Below, in pieces: positions 51,308 through 59,928 of a DNA stretch of 64,000 nt; position 1 is the first letter of the stretch; each line of letters opens with the position of its first letter. Location of the stretch: assembly GCF_001646665.1 (NCBI RefSeq), contig NZ_LWBU01000179.1, forward strand, positions 239,327 through 303,326, in the 5' to 3' direction. The notes beneath the pieces were generated by a model, which was given only the letters and a program-made list of their open reading frames with translations, was not told where the DNA came from and searched no databases. This DNA comes from Streptomyces noursei. GTDB lineage: Bacteria; Actinomycetota; Actinomycetes; Streptomycetales; Streptomycetaceae. The position numbers were made by a program, and so were the translations under genes.

Positions 51308-52080
51308 GCCGGCATCACGGCGGGCATGTCCCCGTCAGGTCCCTTCCGGCCCTCGGCGGGCGTGGCGGCGGCCGCGTCGCGGACGACCGGCGGCAGGACC
51401 GCCTCGCCGCCCGTCTCCTCGCCGGCCTTGCGCTGCTCGTGGAAGGCGAGGATCTGCAGCTCGATGGAGAGGTCGACCTTGCGCACGTCCACCCCGTCGG
51501 GCACGGACAGCACGGTGGGCGCGAAGTTCAGGATGGAGGTCACCCCGGCCGCGACGAGCCGGTCGCAGACCTGCTGCGCGGCGCCGGCGGGCGTGGCGAT
51601 GACACCGATCGAGACGCCGTTCTCGGCGACGATCTTCTCCAGGTCGTCGATGAACTGGACGGGCATGCCCGCGACGGGCCTGCCGACCATCGAGGGGTCC
51701 GCGTCGATCAGCGCGGCGACGCGGAAACCGCGCGAGGCGAACCCGCCGTAGTTGGCGAGGGCGGCGCCGAGGTTGCCGATGCCGACCATGACGATCGGCC
51801 AGTCCTGGGTGAGCCCCAGCTCACGGGAGATCTGGTAGACGAGGTACTCGACGTCGTACCCGACGCCGCGGGTGCCGTAGGAGCCGAGGTACGAAAAGTC
51901 CTTGCGCAGCTTCGCGGAGTTGACCCCCGCCGCGGCCGCGAGCTCCTCGGAGGAGACCGTGGGTACGGAGCGCTCCGACAGTGCGGTGAGCGCCCGCAGG
52001 TACAGCGGAAGCCTGGCGACGGTGGCCTCGGGGATTCCTCGGCTACGGGTCGCCGGTCGGTGTGTTCGGCCAGTTGCCAC
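51304..52080 (-). CDS. rex: Redox-sensing transcriptional repressor Rex
   Basis: A 258-residue dimeric repressor that senses NADH/NAD+. The winged helix is residues about 20-85 (ATVARLPLYLRALTALSE, AAAAGVNSAKLRKDFSYLG) and the Rossmann part starts IVMVGIGNLGAALANYGG. GTG 52080 is chosen, giving the family-typical length; the frame is open upstream but the start sits well inside it. A near-consensus Rex operator lies 77-94 bases upstream, so it controls itself and the haem genes. High NADH releases it from DNA. Confidence 0.97.
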   Translation of the reverse strand: MATGRTHRPATRSRGIPEATVARLPLYLRALTALSERSVPTVSSEELAAAAGVNSAKLRKDFSYLGSYGTRGVGYDVEYLVYQISRELGLTQDWPIVMVGIGNLGAALANYGGFASRGFRVAALIDADPSMVGRPVAGMPVQFIDDLEKIVAENGVSIGVIATPAGAAQQVCDRLVAAGVTSILNFAPTVLSVPDGVDVRKVDLSIELQILAFHEQRKAGEETGGEAVLPPVVRDAAAATPAEGRKGPDGDMPAVMPA

Positions 52081-52156
52081 GGTGCTCCTGCGGGATGAGC
52101 GGGGCTGCAGGCGGCCATACGTCCCAAGACCGCCCCGTCGACAGCAGGCTATGTCT

Positions 52157-52174
52157 TTGTGAACGCGTGCACAA
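52157..52174. promoter_or_regulatory. Rex operator (ROP) of the rex-hemACD operon
   Basis: TTGTGAACGCGTGCACAA matches the Streptomyces Rex consensus TTGTGAA-N4-TTCACAA at all but one position and is flanked by T/A runs. It lies upstream of rex, as shown experimentally for S. coelicolor. Confidence 0.9.
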
Positions 52175-52522
52175 AGATGGTGTCCATTTTGTCCGTGCAA
52201 AGTGACCGGGCTCACGCGAATCGATCGCGCCATCCCGGAACCGGGGCGCACCTCGGTCCGTTCGCGAGCCGTAGGGGACAAAGCGGAACACACTCCTCAT
52301 GACCACGCCCCCGAAGCGCAACAAAACGCACACGATGGTAACCGTCTTTCCCGGTCACCCCCTCGCGCGCGCCCCGCGCCCGCCTCGACCCCCCCGACGC
52401 GCGTGTCACCGGCCCCGGCGCGCAGCCGGGGTGTTTTCTGCCGGTGGGCCGCGCGCGGTGCGGTCACCGGTGCGGTGCGTTGCTCGCGGCAGGGGTGCGT
52501 TCTGCCGGTGGGCCGGGTACGG

Positions 52523-52881
52523 GGCCCCTCCGGGCTCACCTCCTCGCGGTTGGCGGGGCGCCCAGCCGGTCCAGTGACCGTCACTCGCCGCCAATCTGCT
52601 GCGGGGGCGACCCTGCACGGCCCCTCCTCGCCGAGTCCGGGAACATCCCGCCACCGCCCAGCAGACCGCCTACGCGCCGGTGCCGGGCTGCGCCCCCCTA
52701 CCCCACCGGCCGGCTGATGGCCGACGGCCCGAGGAGCGAGGCCACCCACCGGCCCGCAGACGGTGTAGGGCCCGGGGTGGGGCCGTGCAGGGTCGCCCCC
52801 GCAGGGGTTGGCGGCAAGGGGTGGGCTCCCTTACGCGTGACCCAAGGCCGCCGGCCCCGAGGAGGTGAGCCCGGAGGGGCC
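52523..52881. repeat. Large nested quasi-palindrome
   Basis: The 24 bases at 52523-52546 are exactly complementary to 52858-52881. Inside, 52601-52624 is exactly complementary to 52779-52802, with similarity extending out to 52587 and 52815. Both pairs share one centre at about 52701-52702. Related units continue outward, for example 52954-53010. Confidence 0.8.
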
Positions 52882-53041
52882 ACGCCCCGCCACCCACCGG
52901 ACCGGTGCCGCACCGGGCGCAACCGCACGGAAACCGGTCGCCGAGGCCCCGGGGGGCGACCCCGGAGGGGCCACGCCCCGCCACCCACCGCACCGGCACC
53001 GCACCGGGCGGAACCGCGAGCAGGGCGGCGCCCCGCCGCGG

Positions 53042-53308
53042 TCAGGCCTCCAGCGCGCGGCGCAGGCGCGCCGGGTCGACCTTCCAGAAGGTGTGCTGCT
53101 CGCCGTCCACGAGGACAACCGGAATCTGCTCCCAGTAGGCCCGGTTCAGCTCCTCGTCCTGGAGGATGTCCTTCTCCTCCCACACCGCGCCGGTCTCGGC
53201 GCACACCTCACGGATCACCGCCCGCGCGTCGTCGCACAGATGGCAGCCGGGTTTGCCGATGAGCGTCACGGTCCGCGGGCCGGTCTTCTTCTTCGCACGT
53301 CCGAACAT
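53042..53308 (-). CDS. Glutaredoxin-like protein
   Basis: An 88-residue thioredoxin-fold protein with the redox motif GKPGCHLCDDA and the cis-proline region IPVVLVDGEQ. ATG 53308 has GGAGA at suitable spacing; an upstream ATG at 53332 is possible. It belongs to the short glutaredoxin-like (DUF836) group, often next to developmental or haem genes in Streptomyces. It is divergent to the HAD phosphatase. Confidence 0.9.
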   Translation of the reverse strand: MFGRAKKKTGPRTVTLIGKPGCHLCDDARAVIREVCAETGAVWEEKDILQDEELNRAYWEQIPVVLVDGEQHTFWKVDPARLRRALEA

Positions 53309-53409
53309 GCACCCATTCTCCGTCGGTGTCACACCGGTGCCTCACAGAGTTCACGCCATGGCATCCCCGCCGGTCGGGAAGTACCGAACACAGTGGCTAT
53401 GCTCACCGC

Positions 53410-54315
53410 ATGGCCGCTCTGGGATGGCTCACCCCTCATAGGCGCTCCGCCACCGCACGCAGCGTGCTGGCGGGCGAGGCGTCGGCCGAGGCCGCCCGCA
53501 AGACCTCGCAGCCGCCGCCGGAACCCCAGTTCCCCGTGCCCGGCGACGATCGCGCCGCCGCCTTCTTCGACCTCGACAACACGGTGATGCAGGGCGCCGC
53601 GATCTTCCACTTCGGCCGCGGGCTGTACAAGCGGAAGTTCTTCCAGCGCCGCGAGCTGGCCCGGTTCGCCTGGCAGCAGGCGTGGTTCCGGCTCGCCGGG
53701 GTCGAGGACCCCGAGCACATGCAGGACGCCCGCGACAGCGCGCTGTCCATCGTGAAGGGCCACCGCGTCTCGGAGCTGATGACCATCGGCGAGGAGATCT
53801 ACGACGAGTACATGGCGGACCGGATCTGGCCGGGCACCCGCGCGCTGGCGCAGGCGCACCTCGACGCCGGCCAGCGGGTGTGGCTGGTCACGGCCGCGCC
53901 GGTCGAGACGGCGACGATCATCGCCCGCCGCCTGGGCCTGACGGGGGCGCTGGGCACGGTCGCCGAGTCGGTCGACGGCGTGTACACCGGCAAGCTCGTC
54001 GGCGAGCCGCTGCACGGGCCGGCCAAGGCGGAGGCGGTCCGCGCGCTGGCCGCGGCCGAGGGCCTGGACCTGTCGCGGTGCGCGGCGTACAGCGACAGCC
54101 ACAACGACATCCCGATGCTGTCGCTGGTGGGCCACCCGTACGCCATCAACCCGGACACCAAGCTGCGCCGGTACGCGCGCGACCGCGAGTGGCGGCTGCG
54201 CGACTACCGTACGGGCCGCAAGGCGGCGAAGGTCGGCATCCCGGCCGCCGCGGGCGTCGGCGCCCTCGCGGGCGGCACGGCCGCCGCGGTGGCCATGCAC
54301 CGCCGCCGCCGCTGA
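53410..54315 (+). CDS. HAD-IB family phosphatase (SerB-like)
   Basis: A 301-residue protein with DxDxT motif FFDLDNTVMQG (nucleophile Asp), WLVTAAP (motif II) and AYSDSHNDIPMLSLVG (motif IV), characteristic of HAD subfamily IB. The C-terminus ends in a hydrophobic, basic segment (GIPAAAGVGALAGGTAAAVAMHRRRR), possibly membrane-associated. It may dephosphorylate a lipid or small metabolite. It lies directly upstream of bldN with the same direction. Confidence 0.88.
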   Translation: MAALGWLTPHRRSATARSVLAGEASAEAARKTSQPPPEPQFPVPGDDRAAAFFDLDNTVMQGAAIFHFGRGLYKRKFFQRRELARFAWQQAWFRLAGVEDPEHMQDARDSALSIVKGHRVSELMTIGEEIYDEYMADRIWPGTRALAQAHLDAGQRVWLVTAAPVETATIIARRLGLTGALGTVAESVDGVYTGKLVGEPLHGPAKAEAVRALAAAEGLDLSRCAAYSDSHNDIPMLSLVGHPYAINPDTKLRRYARDREWRLRDYRTGRKAAKVGIPAAAGVGALAGGTAAAVAMHRRRR

Positions 54316-54678
54316 CCCCACCGCCCCTCCGCCGGCCCCGGGCGGCCCCCTGCTCGTCACCGGGCGCCCGGCCATGGCCAAACCTGGGTCTTACCCGCCT
54401 CCGCCCCGCCCCAGTCGCGGCGCGCGCACTCGGCCACAAGAGAACCTGCACCCAAACACTTCTCGAAGTAATCCGATCAATACCTGGTCACGAAGTGCGA
54501 CTTGATCAGCCGCGTAGACGCAACAGAAGCGACTGAATCGATGATTTGAGCAACTCGGCGTAGCGCTCCCTGCACTAAGCGTTATTCTCCTCAAACGCAT
54601 ACGGGACCCCCACGCGTCGCTACGACGGGTGAAAGGTTCCGTACTGCACGTGATGGAAGCTCTGCCTCTGGGAGTCCC
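54316..54678. other. Upstream region of bldN
   Basis: 363 bases without a gene. It is distinctly A/T-rich for this genome between about 54430 and 54600 and must hold the bldN promoter and binding sites for developmental regulators such as BldD. No clear inverted repeat of operator quality was identified. The bldN mRNA leader appears long. Confidence 0.5.
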
Positions 54679-55458
54679 GTGTACCCACACGTCGGGGTTG
54701 ACGCCTCGGGCCTGGCTACGCTCCGCGCGACGGTCCTCGACCATCTGCGCGGCTTCGTCCCCACCGCGTACGCCGTCCCGGCCTTCGCCTCACCGGCACT
54801 GGCCGGTCCTTGCTATGCCCTCGCCGACGGCGGTGCCGCCGTCGGGAGACGCGGCGGCCGGGGCGGTTCGGGCACCTCGACCACCGCCCGCCGGCCCACC
54901 GCCGACAGCGACAGCGCGCGCATGATGGAGCTGGTCGAGCGCGCCCAGGCCGGCGAGGCCGATGCCTTCGGTCGTCTGTACGACCAGTACAGCGACACCG
55001 TCTACCGCTACATCTACTACCGCGTCGGCGGGAAGGCGACGGCCGAGGACCTGACCAGCGAGACGTTCCTGCGGGCGCTGCGCCGCATCTCCACCTTCAC
55101 GTGGCAGGGGCGCGATTTCGGTGCCTGGCTGGTCACCATCGCTCGCAACCTGGTCGCCGACCACTTCAAATCGAGCCGTTTCCGGCTGGAAGTGACCACC
55201 GGTGAAATGCTCGACGCCAACGAGGTGGAGCGCAGCCCGGAGGACTCGGTCCTGGAGTCCCTCTCCAACGCGGCCCTGCTGGAGGCGGTCCGCAAGCTCA
55301 ACCCGCAACAGCAGGAGTGCGTGACCCTGCGCTTCCTGCAGGGCCTGTCCGTCGCCGAGACCGCCCGCGTCATGGGCAAGAACGAAGGCGCGATCAAGAC
55401 GCTTCAATACCGGGCGGTCCGCACCCTGGCGCGTCTCCTCCCCGAAGACGCCCGCTGA
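54679..55458 (+). CDS. bldN: ECF sigma factor BldN with N-terminal extension
   Basis: A 259-residue sigma factor. GTG 54679 follows GGGAG. Region 2 is FGRLYDQYSDTVYRYIYYRV and AEDLTSETFLRALRRISTF; region 4 is LNPQQQECVTLRFLQGLSVAETARVMGKNEGAIKTLQ. The first 85 or so residues (YPHVGVDASGLATLRATVLD) form the pro-sequence known for BldN, which is removed proteolytically. BldN directs genes for aerial hyphae, including chaplins and rodlins in S. venezuelae, and its activity is restrained by RsbN, encoded next. Confidence 0.96.
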   Translation: MYPHVGVDASGLATLRATVLDHLRGFVPTAYAVPAFASPALAGPCYALADGGAAVGRRGGRGGSGTSTTARRPTADSDSARMMELVERAQAGEADAFGRLYDQYSDTVYRYIYYRVGGKATAEDLTSETFLRALRRISTFTWQGRDFGAWLVTIARNLVADHFKSSRFRLEVTTGEMLDANEVERSPEDSVLESLSNAALLEAVRKLNPQQQECVTLRFLQGLSVAETARVMGKNEGAIKTLQYRAVRTLARLLPEDAR

Positions 55459-55536
55459 TCCCGCCGACCCCCGACCGACCCCCCGACCGACCCTCGGTGA
55501 CGCCTCGATCACGCGCTGGTCCGATCATCTTCCGTG

Positions 55537-55565
55537 CGTAACCCAAGTGCCGAGCCGCTCGTTGT
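55537..55565 (+). promoter_or_regulatory. BldN-type promoter upstream of rsbN
   Basis: CGTAAC at 55537-55542 and CGTTGT at 55560-55565 with 17 bases between match the reported BldN pattern (CGTAAC, then CGTTG) almost exactly. rsbN is known to be BldN-dependent in S. venezuelae, so this would form a feedback loop. Confidence 0.75.
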
Positions 55566-55695
55566 GCGGGATGCAGGCTCCCTGTGGTCACACCCTTCCG
55601 CCGGCCGCTCACTCGTTCGTGTGGATCGGCGCAAGGTGTGCAACCTTCCGGACCCCCCGGGGAGTCGACCGTCATGACGAGAGGAGGTGCCGCCA

Positions 55696-56901
55696 GTGAT
55701 CGCGAACGTATCGGCGCACCGGCGGGCGAACGCCTTCGCCCAGGCCCTGGAAGAACAGACGGCCGAGCAGCCCGAGGCATCGGTCGAACCGACCGAGCAG
55801 GGTCGGCTGTTGGCCCTGGCGAACGGTCTCGGCGAACTGCCGAAGCCGGAGATGGACCCCGACGTGAAGGTGGTGCAGCGAGCCCAGCTCGTCGCCGCCA
55901 TGGAAGCACTGTTCCTGGAGGGCGCGGCCCCCGAGGGACGTGGCTCCACGGGCCCTACGGTGCCGGAGCAGCGGGCGACGGGGCGGGGCGCCCACCGGGC
56001 CACCGCGCTCCGGAAGTTGCGGCCCCGCTCCCGCTGGTCGAAGGGGCTCGCCGCCGGCGGCCTCACGGTCGGTGTGGCGGCGGGCGCGTTCAGCGGGGTG
56101 GCCGCTGCCAGTTCCGACGCCCTCCCCGGTGACTCGCTCTACGGGCTGAAGCGCGGTATGGAGGACCTCAAGCTCGGGATGGCGGACGACGACGCCGACC
56201 GGGGCGAGATCTACCTCGACCAGGCTTCCACCCGGCTCAGCGAGGCCCGCCGCCTCATGGAGCGCGACCGGTCCGGGGTGCTGGACCACGAGTCCCTGGG
56301 CGAGATCCGGCGCGCGCTGAACGGCATGAAGCACGACGCCACCGAGGGCCACCGGCTGCTCCGCCTGGCGTACGAACGGGACGGCACCATCGCCCCGTTG
56401 GCCACGCTGAACTCGTTCGCCCGCAGCCACCGGGAGGTCTGGAACGGCCTCCGCGACCGGCTGCCCGTCCAGCTGACCGATGTCGGGGACGAGGTGAGTG
56501 ACGTCTTCGCCGCCATGGACGAAGAGGTCGGTCCGCTCCAGTCCCGGCTGCCGCAGCCTCCGGAGCGGAGCGACGGCCGGGGATCCGGCAGCCCGGGTGC
56601 CACCCAGGACTCCTCCGGCACCGGGCCGTCCCACCAGGCCCCGTCCAGCCCGGAGGGCCGTCCCTCGGGCAGCACCGGCAAGCCCGGGCCCTCCGGGTCC
56701 GGATCGAGCGCGGCGAAGGACGACGGCCTGCTCGGTGGCAACACCGGCGGGCTGCTGGAGCCTGACCCGACGTCACCGCCGCCGGCCACGGGCAGCACCG
56801 GCAGCCAGCCGACCCCGTCGCCGGACCCCGACGTCACCATCCCGCCGATCCTCCCGGGCATCCTCCCCGGCCTGGGGATCGACGAGGAGGACGTCGGCTA
56901 G
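55696..56901 (+). CDS. rsbN: Anti-sigma factor RsbN (DUF5667 family)
   Basis: A 401-residue one-span membrane protein. GTG 55696 follows GAGGAGG; a GTG at 55687 overlaps that ribosome site. The cytoplasmic N-terminus (AHRRANAFAQALEEQTAEQ) binds sigma in RsbN; a span follows at about residues 115-140 (GLAAGGLTVGVAAGAFSGVA), then a DUF5667 external helical domain (LPGDSLYGLKRGMEDLKLGM) and a long Pro/Gly/Ser tail. It sequesters BldN. Confidence 0.92.
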   Translation: MIANVSAHRRANAFAQALEEQTAEQPEASVEPTEQGRLLALANGLGELPKPEMDPDVKVVQRAQLVAAMEALFLEGAAPEGRGSTGPTVPEQRATGRGAHRATALRKLRPRSRWSKGLAAGGLTVGVAAGAFSGVAAASSDALPGDSLYGLKRGMEDLKLGMADDDADRGEIYLDQASTRLSEARRLMERDRSGVLDHESLGEIRRALNGMKHDATEGHRLLRLAYERDGTIAPLATLNSFARSHREVWNGLRDRLPVQLTDVGDEVSDVFAAMDEEVGPLQSRLPQPPERSDGRGSGSPGATQDSSGTGPSHQAPSSPEGRPSGSTGKPGPSGSGSSAAKDDGLLGGNTGGLLEPDPTSPPPATGSTGSQPTPSPDPDVTIPPILPGILPGLGIDEEDVG

Positions 56902-56909
56902 ACACACGC

Positions 56910-56946
56910 AAGGGTGGGTGCTCCTCACCGAGGAGCACCCACCCTT
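56910..56946. terminator. Bidirectional terminator between rsbN and the acyltransferase gene
   Basis: The 17-base arms at 56910-56926 and 56930-56946 are perfectly complementary around a three-base loop ACC, between two convergent genes. Confidence 0.85.
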
Positions 56947-56955
56947 CGCCGTCCG

Positions 56956-58047
56956 TCAGAAGAACACCGACCGCCGCTGCACGAGCAGCTTGTAGAGCGT
57001 GTGCTGGATCTGCTCCCGCACCTGGTCCGTCAGGTTGAACATCAGCATCGGATCCTCCGCCGCCTCCAGCGGGAAGCCGTCCGTCGGGATCGGCTCGCCG
57101 AACTGGATGGTCCACTTCGTCGGCAGCGGCACCGCCCCGAGCGGCCCCAGCCAGGGGAACGTCGGCGTGACCGGGAAGTACGGAATGCCCAGCACCCGGG
57201 CGAGGGTCTTCACGTTGCCGATCATGGGGTAGATCTCCTCGGCCCCCACGATCGAGCACGGCACGATCGGCGCGCCCGCCCGCAGCGCGGTCGACACGAA
57301 GCCGCCCCGGCCGAACCGCTGGAGCTTGTAGCGCTCGCTGAAGGGCTTCCCGATGCCCTTGAAGCCCTCCGGCATCACCCCGACGACCTCGCCGCGCTGG
57401 AGCAGCCGCTCGGCGTCCTCCGCGCACGCCAGCGTGTGCCCCGCCTTGCGGGCCAGCTCGTTGACGACCGGCAGCATGAAGACCAGGTCCGCGGCCAGCA
57501 GCCGCAGGTGCCGCCCTGCCGGGTGGTTGTCGTGCACGGCGACCTGCATCATCAGCCCGTCCAGCGGCAGCACCCCCGAATGGTTCGCCACCACCAGCGC
57601 CCCGCCCTCGGACGGGATGTTCTCGATGCCCTTCACCTCGACGCGGAAGTACTTGTCGTACAGCGGCCGCAGCAGCGACATGAGGACCTGGTCGGTGAGC
57701 TCCTCGTCGTAGCCGAACTCGTCGACCTCGTACTCGCCGGTGACGCGCCGCCGCAGGAACGCCAGCCCGCCCGCGAGCCGCCGTTCCCAGTCGCTCCCGG
57801 CGCGCACACCCGCCCGGGCCTCCTCCGTGCCGGCCGCGTCCGTTGCGGGCCCGCCGGGACCGGACGTACCCGGGGCCGGCGCCTCGCCGGCGGCCTGTGC
57901 CCCCGGCAGGGGGCTCACCGCGCCGCCCTCGCCGTTCCGCCGCCGGCTGCCGCCGCCCGGCAGGGGCCGCCGGCGTCCCGGCCGGGAGGAGGCCGCGGCC
58001 GAGCGCGACCGGTCGTCGTCGAACGGAATGACCTTGGCGTCCGCCAT
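56956..58047 (-). CDS. Lysophospholipid acyltransferase (PlsC-like)
   Basis: A 363-residue protein. The first 115 residues are low complexity and rich in Ser/Gly/Arg. The acyltransferase core has VVANHSGVLPLDGLMM (the NHx-D catalytic block), GEVVGVMPEGFKG (PEG motif) and APIVPCSIVGAEEIYP. It transfers acyl chains to lysophosphatidic acid or a related lipid on the membrane. ATG 58047 is chosen; ATG 58068 overlaps the stop of the epimerase gene by 4 bases and is possible, so the pair is co-translated. Confidence 0.88.
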   Translation of the reverse strand: MADAKVIPFDDDRSRSAAASSRPGRRRPLPGGGSRRRNGEGGAVSPLPGAQAAGEAPAPGTSGPGGPATDAAGTEEARAGVRAGSDWERRLAGGLAFLRRRVTGEYEVDEFGYDEELTDQVLMSLLRPLYDKYFRVEVKGIENIPSEGGALVVANHSGVLPLDGLMMQVAVHDNHPAGRHLRLLAADLVFMLPVVNELARKAGHTLACAEDAERLLQRGEVVGVMPEGFKGIGKPFSERYKLQRFGRGGFVSTALRAGAPIVPCSIVGAEEIYPMIGNVKTLARVLGIPYFPVTPTFPWLGPLGAVPLPTKWTIQFGEPIPTDGFPLEAAEDPMLMFNLTDQVREQIQHTLYKLLVQRRSVFF

Positions 58048-58064
58048 CGTTGAATCGCGCTCCC

Positions 58065-59135
58065 TCATCCGGCGCCGTGCGTCGTCTTCGCCCCGCCGCC
58101 ACCCAGGGAGGGCAGCTGCCGCGCGGCGATCCTGTCGACCGCGCCCGCGAGGGCCTCGGGCGGCAGCAGGCCGGGGCCGCGGCTGCGCGCGAAGTCCGCG
58201 AACGTCTCCGCGGTCGTGTACGTGGGCTCGAACCCGAGCGTCTCGCGCATCTGCGCCGTGCTGACCACCCGTCCGTGCATCAGCAGCCGGATCTGCTCGG
58301 GTGAGAAGTCGGTCACACCGACCGTCCGCAGTGCCGTGCCGACCCAGGTGACCGCCGGCAGCGGCACCGGCACCGTCGGCCGCCCCAGCCGCCGCGAGCA
58401 CTGCGACAGCGTCAGGACGCCGTCACCCGCCACGTTGAACGTGCCGCTGTTGAGGGTGCCGCGCCGCGGCTCGTGGGAGGCCATCCGCAGCACCTCGACG
58501 ACGTCGTCCTCGTGGACGAACTGGAGCCGCGGGTCGTAGCCGAACACCGTCGGCAGCACGGGCAGGGAGAAGAACTCGGCGAGCGGGGAGTCGGCGGCCG
58601 GCCCGAGGATGTTGGCGAACCGCAGCACGCACACCGCCACGTCGGGCCGGCGACGGGCGAAGCCCCGCACGTACCCCTCCACCTCGACGGCGTCCTTGGC
58701 GAAACCGCCGCTCGGCAGGGACTTCGGCGGCGTCGTCTCCATGAAGACGGCCGGATCGCGGGGGGCGGAGCCGTACACGTTGGTGCTGGACTTGACCACC
58801 AGCCGGCGGACCGTCGGCGACTTCTGGCACGCCCCGAGCAGCTGCATGGTGCCGATGACGTTGGTCTCCTTGACGGCCGTCCGGCCGCCGGCGCCCAGTG
58901 GCGTGCCGGTGACGTCCAGGTGGACGACGGTGTCGACCCCGTGCTCCGCCAGGACCCGCCCTACGGCGGGCTGCCGGATGTCGGCACGGACGAACTCCGC
59001 GGTGCCCAAAGAGTGCGGGGGCGGTACGGCGTCCACGCCGATCACCCGCTCCACTCCGGGGTCCTGCTGGACCCGGCGGACGAACCTGCCGCCGAGTTGC
59101 CGGGCCACGCCGGTGACGAGCACGACCTTCCCCAA
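58065..59135 (-). CDS. NAD-dependent epimerase/dehydratase-family (extended SDR) protein
   Basis: A 356-residue protein. TTG 59135 is chosen because GGAAGG lies 8 bases upstream and gives GKVVLVTGVARQLGGRFVRR directly at the Rossmann TGxxxxxG motif. Further motifs: STNVYGSAPRD (S/T-x10-YxxxK-type region) and VCVLRFANILGP. It may act on a sugar nucleotide or membrane lipid. Its stop overlaps a possible start of the acyltransferase gene, implying a joint role in lipid or envelope metabolism. Confidence 0.85.
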   Translation of the reverse strand: MGKVVLVTGVARQLGGRFVRRVQQDPGVERVIGVDAVPPPHSLGTAEFVRADIRQPAVGRVLAEHGVDTVVHLDVTGTPLGAGGRTAVKETNVIGTMQLLGACQKSPTVRRLVVKSSTNVYGSAPRDPAVFMETTPPKSLPSGGFAKDAVEVEGYVRGFARRRPDVAVCVLRFANILGPAADSPLAEFFSLPVLPTVFGYDPRLQFVHEDDVVEVLRMASHEPRRGTLNSGTFNVAGDGVLTLSQCSRRLGRPTVPVPLPAVTWVGTALRTVGVTDFSPEQIRLLMHGRVVSTAQMRETLGFEPTYTTAETFADFARSRGPGLLPPEALAGAVDRIAARQLPSLGGGGAKTTHGAG

Positions 59136-59277
59136 GATCAGCGCCTTCCGCTCGGTCCCTCGCCTACGCGCCACCGTAGCGGGTGAACGATGCGCTGTGA
59201 CGACCGCCGCACCTCCACGGGCACCGGGCGGCCCCTCCAGCGGGGCGGAACCGGACACGGTCCCGGCCGGGAGAACA

Positions 59278-59315
59278 CCGCGGCCCTCCCACCGGAACCG
59301 GTGGGAGGGCCGCGG
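59278..59315 (-). terminator. Hairpin terminator after the bS22 gene
   Basis: Perfect 18-base arms at 59278-59295 and 59298-59315 around a 2-base AA loop, 22 bases beyond the bS22 stop. Confidence 0.8.
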
Positions 59316-59337
59316 AACGCGCACGTACAGACGTCGC

Positions 59338-59436
59338 CTACTTCTTGTTGCGACGCTGAACGCGGGTGCGCTTGAGCAGCTTGCGGTGCTTCTTCTTGGC
59401 CATCCGCTTGCGCCGCTTCTTGATAACAGAGCCCAC
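59338..59436 (-). CDS. Ribosomal protein bS22 (AURKAIP1/COX24-domain small protein)
   Basis: A 32-residue, Lys/Arg-rich protein (GSVIKKRRKRMAKKKHRKLL, then KRTRVQRRNKK) identical in layout to the actinobacterial bS22/COX24-type ribosomal protein. GTG 59436 has a GAGGG ribosome site. It binds the small subunit near the decoding centre. It is too short for default gene finders, and a strong terminator follows. Confidence 0.93.
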   Translation of the reverse strand: MGSVIKKRRKRMAKKKHRKLLKRTRVQRRNKK

Positions 59437-59587
59437 GACTACCCTCGCTCACTTCTCGGAACACCCCCGCATCAGCGGGGATCTCGGTGCGGGGCGTCTG
59501 GGCCCACACGACCTACGTCGGCCTAGCCTACCGGCCAGAGCGCCGTGCTTGTAATCCGAGGGGTACGCGGGACTCTTCCGGCGACCG

Positions 59588-59800
59588 CTAGGCGGTCTCC
59601 ACCCCCACGAAGGACTCCCGGAGGTACTCGTGAACCGCTTGCTCCGGAACCCGGAAAGACCTGCCCACCCGGATCGCCGGCAGATGACCGCTGTGCACCA
59701 AGCGGTACACGGTCATCTTCGACACTCGCATCACCGAGGCGACTTCCGCCACGGTCAGGAACTTGACCTCGTTGAGAGGCCTCTCGCCAGCAGCAGCCAT
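59588..59800 (-). CDS. Excisionase-type helix-turn-helix DNA-binding protein (BdtA-like)
   Basis: A 70-residue MerR/excisionase-fold protein: FLTVAEVASVMRVSKMTVYRLVHSG is the HTH and HLPAIRVGRSFRVPEQAVHEYL the wing. ATG 59800 has AGGTGGGTC immediately upstream; a longer frame extends to 59833. The same gene in S. coelicolor, as I recall, is a BldD target (bdtA). That name is from memory and not proven here. It would act in early development. Confidence 0.88.
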   Translation of the reverse strand: MAAAGERPLNEVKFLTVAEVASVMRVSKMTVYRLVHSGHLPAIRVGRSFRVPEQAVHEYLRESFVGVETA

Positions 59801-59928
59801 GACCCACCTGTACCTTCCGCCCGCAACGCCCACCGGCTTCCCCTCCGGTGACTCTTCGTCGCGATGCGCTCACTCACCAGACTAGGGGCGGGTGATACGA
59901 GTGGGGAAGAGGAGCTGCCATCGGCCGC

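Larger units (their letters stand above)
52081..53041. other. 961-bp gene-free region: rex promoter and repeat cluster
   Basis: No convincing gene is present; open frames on both strands are repeat-derived and lack ribosome sites. The left 150 bases hold the rex promoter and operator and are A/T-richer. From about 52420 to 53040 the DNA is made of related GC-rich units (GGTGGGC, GGCCCCTCCGGG-type) in both orientations, arranged around a centre near 52702. Confidence 0.7.

Noticed and set aside
52300..53040. Several open frames in the region between rex and the glutaredoxin gene
   Set aside because: They consist of repeat units and low-complexity Arg/Pro/Gly sequence on both strands and have no ribosome sites.
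59588..59800. Identification of the small HTH protein as BldC
   Set aside because: BldC has a different N-terminus and recognition helix; this protein (FLTVAEVASVMRVSKMTVYRL) is an excisionase-type protein near bldN.
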